From positions 182,762 to 246,761 of the forward strand of contig JAIRVP010000015.1 of the NCBI GenBank assembly GCA_031253835.1: 64,000 bases of DNA, given 5' to 3'. Under the pieces are notes generated by a model. That model saw nothing but the letters and a program-made list of their open reading frames with translations. It ran no database searches and was not told the DNA's origin. Shown here in pieces: positions 39,451-48,449 of the stretch. The DNA is from Burkholderia sp. (lineage in GTDB: Bacteria > Pseudomonadota > Gammaproteobacteria > Burkholderiales > Burkholderiaceae). Position 1 is the stretch's first letter; the number at the start of each line of letters is the position of its first letter. The position numbers and the translations under genes are program-made.

Positions 39451-39496
39451 TGAAATGAAGGGGAACATAGTCAGGGCTATGTTCCCCTTCATTTCA
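39451..39496. repeat. Perfect 20-bp inverted repeat with 6-base loop
   Basis: Bases 39451-39470 are fully complementary to 39477-39496. It is too long and AT-balanced for a normal terminator and has no T-run. It may be two abutted transposon ends, a small non-autonomous element or a recombinase site. Confidence 0.85.
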
Positions 39497-39623
39497 GGAC
39501 ACTTTGAGATGTCGCCGGTGAACATCAACTCCTTGGCGCGAAACCACCTCGTGCTTGCACTGATGGCATGGTGGCGTCGTCCGGATCGACCGTGCGCTGG
39601 GGCAGGGCAGGTACAATCGGTTT

Positions 39624-39671
39624 CACTTGACGGGAGCGAGGCATGACGTTGCGGCATGGAAGCCCATCGTG
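39624..39671 (+). repeat. 48-base direct repeat, copy 2
   Basis: Second copy of the segment at 39129-39176, here outside any gene, ending at CATCGTG where homology stops. Confidence 0.75.
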
Positions 39672-40065
39672 ACAACGCTGCTGACACAGGTGCCGACCCT
39701 GTTCCCAAAAAGCCGCCACTGTGGCGTCGATCACGAGCGCCATTCTCGCGTTGTCCTGGACCTAGCACTGAACGCCTTCGGGCGGGACGGTCCTTGATAT
39801 GCTCGGCGGCCCGCGGAACGGGGCGGACTCGGCTAAGGTCGGGTTTTTTCTCGATGCGTTCGATGCCGCTAAGTCTTATTTTTGGTAGGCCGTACGAGAT
39901 TTCGGCGCTGGCCGTCGTGCCGTCGTCGGTCCTGTTTGCAGTGTAAATCTTGTGTCGGTTCAAAACGCACCACCGCTTTGAAATGGTACAGACGCGATGC
40001 ACGTACTAAATCACGTGCGAAACAGCCGATCAGACTGATCATGCAGGAATACCGGGGAGGGGCCA

Positions 40066-40175
40066 GTGTCGATTACGCTGACGACGGAGATCTAGATCGA
40101 CGACGAGCTGCTGAACCGTGGCCTGATGATGGGTATGAGCAGACGGAGGCGATCCAGCTGATAGCCGACCCAAGC
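40066..40175 (+). pseudogene. VapB-type antitoxin remnant
   Basis: GGGGAGG followed by GTG 40066 opens a frame that reads SITLTTEI, then hits TAG at 40093 and continues IDDELLNRGLMMGM in the same frame. The IDDELL block is the hallmark of VapB/type II antitoxin N-termini. Nothing of a VapC toxin is seen. The frame shifts again after MGM. Confidence 0.5.
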
Positions 40176-40184
40176 TGACCCGTT

Positions 40185-40342
40185 TGTGGCGAGTTTTTTC
40201 ATCGAAAGTTGACCCACATGTTCGAATGCCGGCTTGGGATACCAAGCAGGAAACCGGAGTGGTTACGGTTAGCATGTTAGCCAAAATCCGGCGGGTGCAC
40301 TTCGGCGATGGCGTCCCTCTCCGGGACATTTCTCGCTGCTGA
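40185..40342 (+). mobile_element. IS21-family left end with istA start, truncated
   Basis: The piece starts TGTGGCGAGTTTTTTCATCG, typical of IS21-family ends with repeated GTTGACCC-like segments. At 40274 it opens MLAKIRRVHFGDGVPLRDISRC then stop, which is the usual N-terminus of an IstA transposase. The rest of istA and istB is gone. Confidence 0.65.
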
Positions 40343-40385
40343 TCAGCAATGCCGCTAAGTCAGCATCCGGCGGAGTCAGCGTGGT

Positions 40386-40694
40386 GTGTGTCGTCTGAAT
40401 TCGCGCGCGGCCGATCACGAGGTTCCGAGAGTCGATCGAGATGCGCTCGATATGTCGGCCCCGTGCAGCGCGCTCCGGGGTTTGCTGGTACGGATTGCCA
40501 CGATGGATGTAGCCTTCGAGGTCCGGCTCGGCGAAAACGGCCTGATGGTCGGCGTGTTCTACGTCACCTTTCTCCCGCAGTTCGTACCGGCGGGTATTGA
40601 TAACTCGTCACATGCTGCTTCGCAGGATCGATCTGGCTTTCAGGCTCGAGGTGCCGAATATGCTGGCATAGGGGTCAACCCTCAAACATATTGA
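40386..40694 (+). pseudogene. LysE-type exporter remnant
   Basis: A frame of 102 residues contains GLMVGVFYVTFLPQFVPAGI, like the PQF segment of LysE/RhtB amino-acid exporters, and little else. Only about 30 residues look related, so this is a fragment at best. Confidence 0.35.
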
Positions 40695-40918
40695 CTCGCA
40701 GGGTTCCGTGGTCGGAACTCTGCGCCGCTCCGCGCATTTTGGTTGGAACGCTGCATATTTAGACAGCCACTAACACCCGGTTTCGCATAATCGAATTCCG
40801 AGCCGTTTTTGACGTAGGCAACCTTCATTCACTCGTGCCCCGGCATGGGTGTCACACGAAGGTGGCGGCCAATGACCAAGGCGCGCCCCACATCGAAGCC
40901 TGCTCTTTGGAGATGGTT

Positions 40919-42034
40919 ATGAATGGCCGGAAAGTATTGAATGGGATGAGTGCTGCAATCGGCGTCGGCGGGCTGGCGCTGCTTTATGCCGTGTCGGCGA
41001 ATGCGAGTCTCAACGTTGCGGTCGCCGGACCGATGACGGGCGAGTACGCATCGGGGGGCGAACAGTTCAGGAAGGGCGCCGAGCAGGCGGTGAAGGATAT
41101 CAATGCGGCCGGCGGTGTTCTGGGCCAACAGCTGAACCTGATCGTTGGCGACGACGTGTGCGATCCGAAGCAGGCGGTGTCGGTCGCCAACGACTTCGTC
41201 AACAAGAAGGTCGCATTCGTCAACGGCCACTGGTGTTCCAGTTCGACGTTGCCCGCATCCGATGTTTACAACGACGCGCAGATTCCCGAGATTACCGTCT
41301 CGACGAACCCGAAGATCACGGAGCGTGGAATCAAGGGCTTGTTCCGCATTACGGGGCGCGACGATCAGCAGGGCTCCGTTACTGCCGCCTATATCGCGGA
41401 CCACTTCAAAGGCAAGAAAATTGCCGTCATCGATGACAAGACCGCATACGGTGGTGGCCTTGCCGACGAAATCGCAAAAGGGCTCGCGGCAAAGCAGACG
41501 CCTGTCGCATTGCGTCAGTCCATCACGGCAGGCGAGCGCGATTACTCCGGGTTGATCAGCAAGATGAAGGTCGCCGGCGTGCAGGTTCTGGCCTACGGCG
41601 GCTACTACCAGGAGGTCGCGCTGATCCTGCGTCAGGCCGCGCAGGCTGGTCTCGATCTGACGGTAATCGGCGGCGACACGCTCAGCAACAACGAGCTGGT
41701 GAATGCAGCGGGCCCGCAGATCAACAAGGTGCTGTTCACGTTCCCGCCCGATCCGCGCAAGAGCGCGGCTGCATCGAAGGTCGTTGCTGCCTTCCGCGCA
41801 CAGAAGATCGAGCCCGAAGGTTACATGCTCTATTCGTACGCGGCTATGCAGGCATACGCAGATGCCGCGAAGCGTGCGAAGAGCACCGACTACGCCGCCG
41901 TAGTGAAGCAACTCCATGACGGTACGTTCGACACCGTCGTCGGTCAGCTGAAGTTCGATTCGAAAGGCGATCTGAAGAATCCGGGCTACGTCGTCTACAA
42001 ATGGAACGGCAACAGCTACGACTACGTCAAGTGA
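40919..42034 (+). CDS. ABC transporter substrate-binding protein, branched-chain amino acid type
   Basis: The 371-residue periplasmic protein has a signal peptide (about residues 1-30, LLYAVSANA) and the type I peripla-BP pattern VAVAGPMTGEYASGGEQFRKGAEQAVKDINAAGG. VGDDVCDPKQAVSVANDF and a late YTYAAMQ-like YSYAAMQAYADAA follow. I choose ATG 40919 behind TTGGAG. It is the first gene of a five-gene Liv-like importer. Family members bind Leu/Ile/Val but also many other amino acids and amides, so the substrate is open. Confidence 0.92.
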   Translation: MNGRKVLNGMSAAIGVGGLALLYAVSANASLNVAVAGPMTGEYASGGEQFRKGAEQAVKDINAAGGVLGQQLNLIVGDDVCDPKQAVSVANDFVNKKVAFVNGHWCSSSTLPASDVYNDAQIPEITVSTNPKITERGIKGLFRITGRDDQQGSVTAAYIADHFKGKKIAVIDDKTAYGGGLADEIAKGLAAKQTPVALRQSITAGERDYSGLISKMKVAGVQVLAYGGYYQEVALILRQAAQAGLDLTVIGGDTLSNNELVNAAGPQINKVLFTFPPDPRKSAAASKVVAAFRAQKIEPEGYMLYSYAAMQAYADAAKRAKSTDYAAVVKQLHDGTFDTVVGQLKFDSKGDLKNPGYVVYKWNGNSYDYVK

Positions 42035-42121
42035 TGCGGACTGCAACGCATATCGCATGAAGGGCGCGGCGGCCCGCACCGGGCGGGCCGCCGTGCTGCA
42101 ACGAGATGTATCGGAGAAGCT

Positions 42122-43038
<917 letters not shown>

Positions 43039-43039
<1 letters not shown>

Positions 43040-44316
43040 TGAGTACGACGATGTCCAAGCAAGTCAATCTTCCATTTCGCATTCGTGATGCGTTGGGCGC
43101 AGCGATTGTCGCCGCAGTCGTGGGACTGCCGATGCTCGGGCTGACGACGCACGACGGCACAGGCGGACTTCAGGTGCAGACCCGTTGGCCGTTGCTCGGT
43201 GCGTTTGTGATCGCCGCGTTTGTTGGGCGCATGGCACTGCAGTGTCTGCTGGAATATGTTGTGACGATTCGTAAGAGTCGCGTTCAGAAGGGCAAGCAGG
43301 CCGCGGTGTCCTCGTCGAGGCTGACGTGGATCGGGGCGTGCGCTGTCGGTTTCGCGATCGTGTTGCCGGCGATGTTCTCCGGCAATCGCTACGTGGTCGA
43401 TACGGCGACGACGGTGCTGATCTACGTGATGCTCGGCTGGGGGCTGAACGTGGTCGTCGGCCTGGCAGGCCTACTCGATCTGGGATACGTCGCATTCTAT
43501 GCGGTCGGGGCTTATTCGTACGGATTGCTGTCGACCCATTTCGGTCTCGGATTCTGGGAAGTCCTGCCGATCGCGGGCGGCCTCGCCGCGGCTTTCGGGA
43601 TGATCCTCGGCTATCCGACGCTGCGGTTGCGAGGTGACTATCTTGCGATCGTCACGCTCGGCTTCGGAGAGATCATCCGGCTCATCCTGATCAACTGGGG
43701 TGACGTTACCGGTGGGCCGAACGGTGTCTCTTCGATTCCGAAGCCGACGTTTTTCGGGCTGCCGATGCAAGCGTCCGCAGACGGTCCGACCTTCTCCAGC
43801 CTGTTCGGTATCGAATACTCGCCGCAGCAGCGGATCGTGTTTCTCTACTACCTGATCCTCGGGATGGCGCTGCTTACGAACCTGTTTGTTTCCCGTCTGC
43901 GCAAGCTGCCTATCGGTCGGGCGTGGGAAGCGATCAGGGAGGACGAGATCGCTTGCAAGGCGATGGGGCTCAACGTCACGAACGTCAAGTTGTCCGCGTT
44001 CGCGATCGGAGCGATGCTCGCGGGATTCGCGGGGGTGTTTTTCGCTGCGCGCCAGGGTTTTATCTCCCCGGAGAGCTTCACGTTCTCAGAATCGGCCACG
44101 ATTCTTGCGATCGTCGTCCTGGGTGGTATGGGCAGCCAGCTTGGCGTCGTGTTTGCGGCTGCTGTGCTCGTCGTGCTTCCTGAACTCGGTCGGGATTTCT
44201 CTGAATATCGAATGCTGTTGTTCGGTGTTGCGATGGTACTGATCATGATCGTACGGCCCGGCGGGCTGATCAGTCATCGTCGCGCAACGATTACGGCGCC
44301 TGCGGAGGGCAAGTGA
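43039..44316 (+). CDS. ABC transporter permease, LivM type
   Basis: The 425-residue permease has an N-terminal extension with two extra membrane segments (about residues 15-35 and 50-70), as in the longer LivM proteins. The core follows with GLAGLLDLGYVAFYAVGAY and the loop RAWEAIREDEIACKAMGLN. The ATG overlaps the preceding stop, and its own stop overlaps the ATG of the ATPase gene (TGATG at 44314-44318), a sign of tight coupling. Confidence 0.94.
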
Positions 44317-45206
44317 TGGATCCGATGACGCCGCTGATTTTTGAAAGCGCTCCTGCTGGATTGGGTCGGAGCGAATCGCCTAGCGAGCGCGGACCGCTAC
44401 TGCACGTCGAAAACATCGTGATGCAGTTCGGCGGGCTTCGCGCGATCGAAAATATGTCGATGACCGCGTGCGCTGGCGAGGTGACCTCGGTCATCGGTCC
44501 AAATGGAGCGGGCAAAACGACGTTCTTCAACTGCCTGACCGGCTTTTATAAACCGACGTCCGGCGCAATTGTCCTGGAGCATCCTGCACACGGGAAGTTG
44601 CGCCTGGATGCGATGCGAAACGCGGACGTTGCGCGTGTCGGACAGGTGGTACGAACCTTCCAGAACATCAGGCTCTTTCCGCGCATGACCGTTCTCGAGA
44701 ACCTGATGATCGCCCAGCACAACGCGCTCCAGAAGGCGTCGCGCTTCTCGATTTCCGGTGCGCTGAACCTGCGCGGATATCGCTCTGCCAGCCGCGATGC
44801 CGTTGCGAAGGCAATGGAATGGCTCGAGCGACTCAATCTGCGGGACCTTGCCGACAAGCCGGCAGGCGACATGCCGTATGGTGTTCAGCGTCGCATCGAG
44901 ATTGCTCGCGCGATGTGCACTGATCCGATTCTGCTTTGTCTCGACGAACCCGCTGCCGGGCTGAATCCGCGTGAATCCGCAGCATTGACCGCGCTGCTTT
45001 CGTCCCTTGCCCGGGACAGAGGGATCGGTGTGTTGCTCATCGAGCACGACATGAGCGTGGTGATGAAGGTATCCGATCATATCGTCGTACTCAATCACGG
45101 CAAGAAGATTGCCGAGGGCACCCCTGCCGAGGTGAAGGCAAATCCTGATGTGATTGCCGCTTACCTCGGAGAAGAGGAAAGCGAAACATCGGACCAGCAG
45201 GCCTGA
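44316..45206 (+). CDS. ABC transporter ATPase, LivG type
   Basis: The 296-residue ATPase has Walker A GPNGAGKTTF, a LivG-type long insertion, the modified signature MPYGVQRRIEIARAM and Walker B ILLCLDEPAAGLNP. A 25-residue N-terminal extension precedes the usual LHVENIVMQFGG start. It powers the importer together with the LivF-type protein. Confidence 0.94.
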   Translation: MDPMTPLIFESAPAGLGRSESPSERGPLLHVENIVMQFGGLRAIENMSMTACAGEVTSVIGPNGAGKTTFFNCLTGFYKPTSGAIVLEHPAHGKLRLDAMRNADVARVGQVVRTFQNIRLFPRMTVLENLMIAQHNALQKASRFSISGALNLRGYRSASRDAVAKAMEWLERLNLRDLADKPAGDMPYGVQRRIEIARAMCTDPILLCLDEPAAGLNPRESAALTALLSSLARDRGIGVLLIEHDMSVVMKVSDHIVVLNHGKKIAEGTPAEVKANPDVIAAYLGEEESETSDQQA

Positions 45207-45225
45207 CTACGCGAGGAATTCTTTC

Positions 45226-45951
45226 ATGCTCAAGATTTCGGAATTGTCCGCGCACTATGGCAGCGTGCAGGCGTTGCATCACGTCAACGTCGAGGTGAAC
45301 GAGGGAGAGATCGTCACGTTGATCGGTGCGAACGGCGCCGGCAAGTCGACGCTGATGAACACTATCTTTGGCTATCCGCGCGCGAGCGGCGGTTCGATCG
45401 TGTTCGAAGGACACGACATCACCAAGCGGCCGTCGCACGAGATCGCGAAGTTCGATATCGCGATCGTCCCGGAAGGGCGGCGTATTTTTCAGCGGATGAC
45501 GGTGATGGAGAACCTGCTGATGGGGGATACCTCCCGGGACCGACGGACATCGCAGGACATCGAACGGATGGTCGGGATGTTCCCGATTCTCGGCAGTCGG
45601 GCGTCCCAGCGTGCAGGAACGTTGTCCGGCGGTGAACAACAGATGCTGGCGATCGCAAGGGCGTTGATGTCGCATCCGCGGTTGCTGCTGCTCGATGAGC
45701 CGTCGCTGGGCCTCGCACCAATCTACATCAAGAAGATTTTCTCGGTGATCCGCGAACTCAACACGCAGTATGGAATGACGATTTTGCTCGTTGAGCAGAA
45801 TGCTCATCATGCACTGCGAGTCGCCCATCGGGGGTACGTCCTTCAGCACGGGCACATTGCGCTCGAAGGAGATGGGCCTTCGTTGCTGGCGGATCCGGCG
45901 GTGCGTGCGGCGTATCTCGAGGGGGATACAGCGCAGCTCGACGCGGCGTGA
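45226..45951 (+). CDS. ABC transporter ATPase, LivF type
   Basis: The 241-residue ATPase has Walker A GANGAGKST, signature LSGGEQQMLAIARALM and Walker B LLLLDEPSLGLAP. Start ATG 45226 (MLKISELSAHYG) behind GAGGA is used rather than the earlier in-frame ATG inside livG. It completes the transporter set. Confidence 0.94.
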   Translation: MLKISELSAHYGSVQALHHVNVEVNEGEIVTLIGANGAGKSTLMNTIFGYPRASGGSIVFEGHDITKRPSHEIAKFDIAIVPEGRRIFQRMTVMENLLMGDTSRDRRTSQDIERMVGMFPILGSRASQRAGTLSGGEQQMLAIARALMSHPRLLLLDEPSLGLAPIYIKKIFSVIRELNTQYGMTILLVEQNAHHALRVAHRGYVLQHGHIALEGDGPSLLADPAVRAAYLEGDTAQLDAA

Positions 45952-46258
45952 CTGATCGCACCGGGGCCAAGGGCGCTGGTGCCAGTCAATCGGCGGGGCG
46001 GCCGTAGAGTACCGACTGCCCCGTCGACTGTGCACAACTCCGAGTAGCGCGATGCTGACGACTTTGTGGAGTCCAGGCGCGACAATCAAGATGCTTTAGC
46101 TTGCGTGCGCTATTGTGCAAAATTCCGCAAAATGTTACCGCTCTGTCGCAAGACTGGGGCCGAGAACCGGCTCAGAATTGAGGCAAATAGATCGGAGCCA
46201 CGGCGGTCCGGTGTTCATGTCGGACATGCTTCCCGATCGATCTTGACGGAGTGAGAGC
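45952..46258. other. Intergenic region with shared operator-like motif
   Basis: The 307 bases hold no gene. The motif AAATTCCGCAAAAT at 46120-46133 also occurs at 56604-56617, before the second catabolic unit. Confidence 0.5.
46120..46133 (+). promoter_or_regulatory. AAATTCCGCAAAAT motif, copy 1
   Basis: This 14-base motif, 126 bases before the oxidoreductase gene, matches exactly the motif at 56604-56617 and in part the one at 56495-56507. It is a candidate site for the LysR or AraC regulator of the cluster. Confidence 0.55.
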
Positions 46259-47065
46259 ATGAAGGTACTGATCGTCTTTGCCCATCCTGAACCGAAATCG
46301 TTCAATGGTGCATTGAAGGATAAGGCTGTCGCGACGCTGACCGATCTCGGGCACGAGGTCCGCGTGTCGGATCTGTATCAGATGAAATGGCGGGCGGATC
46401 TCGGTCTGGATGATTTCACCGGTCCGCGTGCGAACCCCGATTACCTGGACCTGTCAGCCGAGCAGGAACACATGTTCGCGACGTCGAATCCGACGCCGGA
46501 TGTGGCCGCCGAGCAAGAGAAGGTGCTTTGGTCGGACCTGATCATTTTCCAGTACCCGATGTGGTGGTTCGGCGTGCCGGCGATCCTGAAAGGCTGGGTT
46601 GATCGCGTGATGACGCGTGGCTTCGCGTACGCGACCGGGCGTAAATACGATACCGGCATGTTCAAGGGTCGCAAGGCGATGATCTCGACTACGACTGGCA
46701 CGGCGTCGAGCCTGTATGAGCCGGACGGCGTCGACGGCGATATCAACCACCTGCTGTGGCCGATCCATAACGGGATTTTCAAGTACCTGGGTTTCGACGT
46801 GCTGCCGCCGCACGTGTCGTGGATGCCGGCACGCGTGTCGGCAGAGGAGCGGGCGGCGTACCAGGCGTCATACGAAGAACGGCTGCGAACGCTCGAGCAG
46901 ACGCCGCCGCTGTTCTTCCATCCTTTCGAGGACTACGGTACCGACCAACGTTTGAAGCCGGGTGTGATCGCCCGATCGGGCTTCCAATGGAACCCAGGTA
47001 CCGGACAAAGCCGGGAAGAGGCGGCGGACCAATTTACGGCACCGAACATCGCCAAGTTTGGCTGA
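46259..47065 (+). CDS. NAD(P)H:quinone oxidoreductase, flavodoxin-like fold
   Basis: The 268-residue protein belongs to the NQO1/MdaB group: LIVFAHPEPKSFNGALKD at the N-terminus and the flavin loop DLIIFQYPMWWFGVPAILKGWVDRV about residues 98-120. A late MISTTTGTASSLY loop completes the FMN/FAD site. Such enzymes transfer two electrons from NAD(P)H to quinones or activated double bonds. It starts a unit with the VOC gene behind a shared motif, so it may reduce a pathway intermediate or deal with a toxic side product. Confidence 0.88.
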   Translation: MKVLIVFAHPEPKSFNGALKDKAVATLTDLGHEVRVSDLYQMKWRADLGLDDFTGPRANPDYLDLSAEQEHMFATSNPTPDVAAEQEKVLWSDLIIFQYPMWWFGVPAILKGWVDRVMTRGFAYATGRKYDTGMFKGRKAMISTTTGTASSLYEPDGVDGDINHLLWPIHNGIFKYLGFDVLPPHVSWMPARVSAEERAAYQASYEERLRTLEQTPPLFFHPFEDYGTDQRLKPGVIARSGFQWNPGTGQSREEAADQFTAPNIAKFG

Positions 47066-47146
47066 ATGGATGGACTGATGTGACGGGAGGAATTCCCGTC
47101 GCACTACACCCACCTGCTTTCCTTTCGTATTTCGACTGGTGTCGAC

Positions 47147-47596
47147 ATGGGCAAACCCGACATTTTCCGGAAACTGCATCACGTCTGTATCGTTGTCCGT
47201 GACATGAATGCGGCCACCGCGTATTACGAATCCGCTGGCATCGGCCCGTGGACGGACTTCCCGCCACTCGATGCCTTCAAGCTTGACGGCTACGATCGCG
47301 ACGCCTTTCTGAAGTTGAAGTACAAGTTTGCGAACGTCGATAACGTTCAGTTCCAGCTCTGCGAACCGGGCGAAGGCGACACGCCGCAAAAGCGCTTTCT
47401 GGAAAACCACGGTGAAGGCGTATTCCATCTCGGGTTTGCGGTCCCGGACGTCGACGCTGCGGAAGCCGTTGCAACCGGGGCGGGCATCGAAGTGCTCGGT
47501 CGCGGGCGGTTGCCGGATGGCAGCGGTTTCACGTACTTCGATACGGCGAAAGCGGGTGCCGGCGTTAATCTTCAGGTTCGCGCACGAAAATGGTAA
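47147..47596 (+). CDS. VOC family protein, methylmalonyl-CoA epimerase-like
   Basis: The 149-residue protein has two glyoxalase-type half-domains. Candidate metal ligands are His in LHHVCIVVRD, Gln in VQFQLCEP and His in VFHLGFAVPDVD. The expected fourth ligand (Glu in epimerases) is replaced, because the end reads AGVNLQVRAR. A VOC gene is also part of the Pseudomonas itaconate locus, so it probably acts on a CoA thioester of that pathway. The exact reaction is unknown. Confidence 0.8.
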   Translation: MGKPDIFRKLHHVCIVVRDMNAATAYYESAGIGPWTDFPPLDAFKLDGYDRDAFLKLKYKFANVDNVQFQLCEPGEGDTPQKRFLENHGEGVFHLGFAVPDVDAAEAVATGAGIEVLGRGRLPDGSGFTYFDTAKAGAGVNLQVRARKW

Positions 47597-47714
47597 TACA
47601 CGGTCTTTTGGTGTCGCGCGTCGACCCGCGCACACTTGTGCTTTGGGCTACGACGATGGGGCTATCCGAGTGGTGCTGGACTGATCGGTACGCAGCGGAG
47701 ACACTCGTCCTTTG

Positions 47715-47740
47715 TGCCGCCCGACGGGCGGCATTTTTTT
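47715..47740 (+). terminator. Rho-independent terminator after the VOC gene
   Basis: A stem of 7-8 bp (47715-47722 with 47726-47733) with a 3-base loop is followed by seven T. It lies between the VOC gene and the thioesterase gene, about 119 bases after the VOC stop. Confidence 0.88.
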
Positions 47741-47867
47741 GCACTTCCAGGAAATGCGGCGACATGTTCGAATGCCGTAGCACTGTCAGATCGTATCTCC
47801 ACCAACATTGCGTTCCGCGGCGACTCACCAATGTAGCGCGCGCGTACTTCACACATGGAGTGAGCCG

Positions 47868-48254
47868 ATGATTCGTCACGAACTCGATAATCCGTTTCTC
47901 GAAGCGTTGGGTGCAACCTTGACCGAATGGCGCGACGGATTTGCGGAGATCGCGATGCCGATCAGTGCGACGCATCTGAACCGGCAACGCGTATTGCAGG
48001 GCGGCGCCGTCGCGACGCTGCTGGATGCCGCGTGTGGCTATGCCGGGCTGTACAGTGACTCGTGCGACGCGGTTCACGGCTTCACGCTGTCCTTGACGAT
48101 CAACTACCTGGATCGTGGCATCGGCCAGCAGGTCACGGCAAAGGGCATTCTCGAGCGTAGAGGAAAATCGATCTACTTTTGCCGTGGCGAGGCATGGGTT
48201 GATGGTCGCATCCTGATTGCCACGGCGCAGGGGACGTTCAAGTACGCGCGATAG
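47868..48254 (+). CDS. PaaI-type hotdog thioesterase
   Basis: The 128-residue protein has the PaaI/4HBT pattern: HLNRQRVLQGGAVATLLDAACGYAG. Its Gln stands where many members have His (HGG), and the helix Asp of LLDAA is kept. It should hydrolyse an acyl-CoA, perhaps to free CoA from dead-end thioesters. I choose ATG 47868. It lies behind a terminator, so it has its own promoter, and it is convergent with the aldehyde dehydrogenase. Confidence 0.85.
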   Translation: MIRHELDNPFLEALGATLTEWRDGFAEIAMPISATHLNRQRVLQGGAVATLLDAACGYAGLYSDSCDAVHGFTLSLTINYLDRGIGQQVTAKGILERRGKSIYFCRGEAWVDGRILIATAQGTFKYAR

Positions 48255-48449
48255 AGCTGGCTGCTCGTTTGCGTAGGGAGATAGGTCGACCGTTTTGAGG
48301 CCGAGCAGCAGGGACTGGGGTGGGGCGTTCCGATATATAGCGTCGGAAGCTCGGTGCGAACGAGATTCGGGCGTGATGTGTTTGGGAAAATGGCGTGAAA
48401 TTCGGCGTTCTTTTTTTAGGCGGGGCAGCGCCCCGCCCACCCCGCCGTA

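Larger units (their letters stand above)
39312..40918. other. Decayed mobile-DNA region
   Basis: No intact gene is seen in 1.6 kb. It holds a perfect 20-bp palindrome, a repeat of part of the preceding gene, and remnants of a VapB-type antitoxin, an IS21-family transposon end and a LysE-type exporter. The open frames that cross it on the minus strand have no family pattern. The region marks the right side of the island, next to the liv-like genes. Confidence 0.6.

Noticed and set aside
39373..40002. 209-residue minus-strand frame across the decayed region
   Set aside because: It crosses the palindrome and the repeat copy, has no ribosome site and shows no family pattern.
48419..48437. 8-bp GC hairpin between the thioesterase and aldehyde dehydrogenase genes
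   Set aside because: Its T-run lies before, not after, the stem on the + strand, and A follows on the minus strand, so it does not fit an intrinsic terminator.
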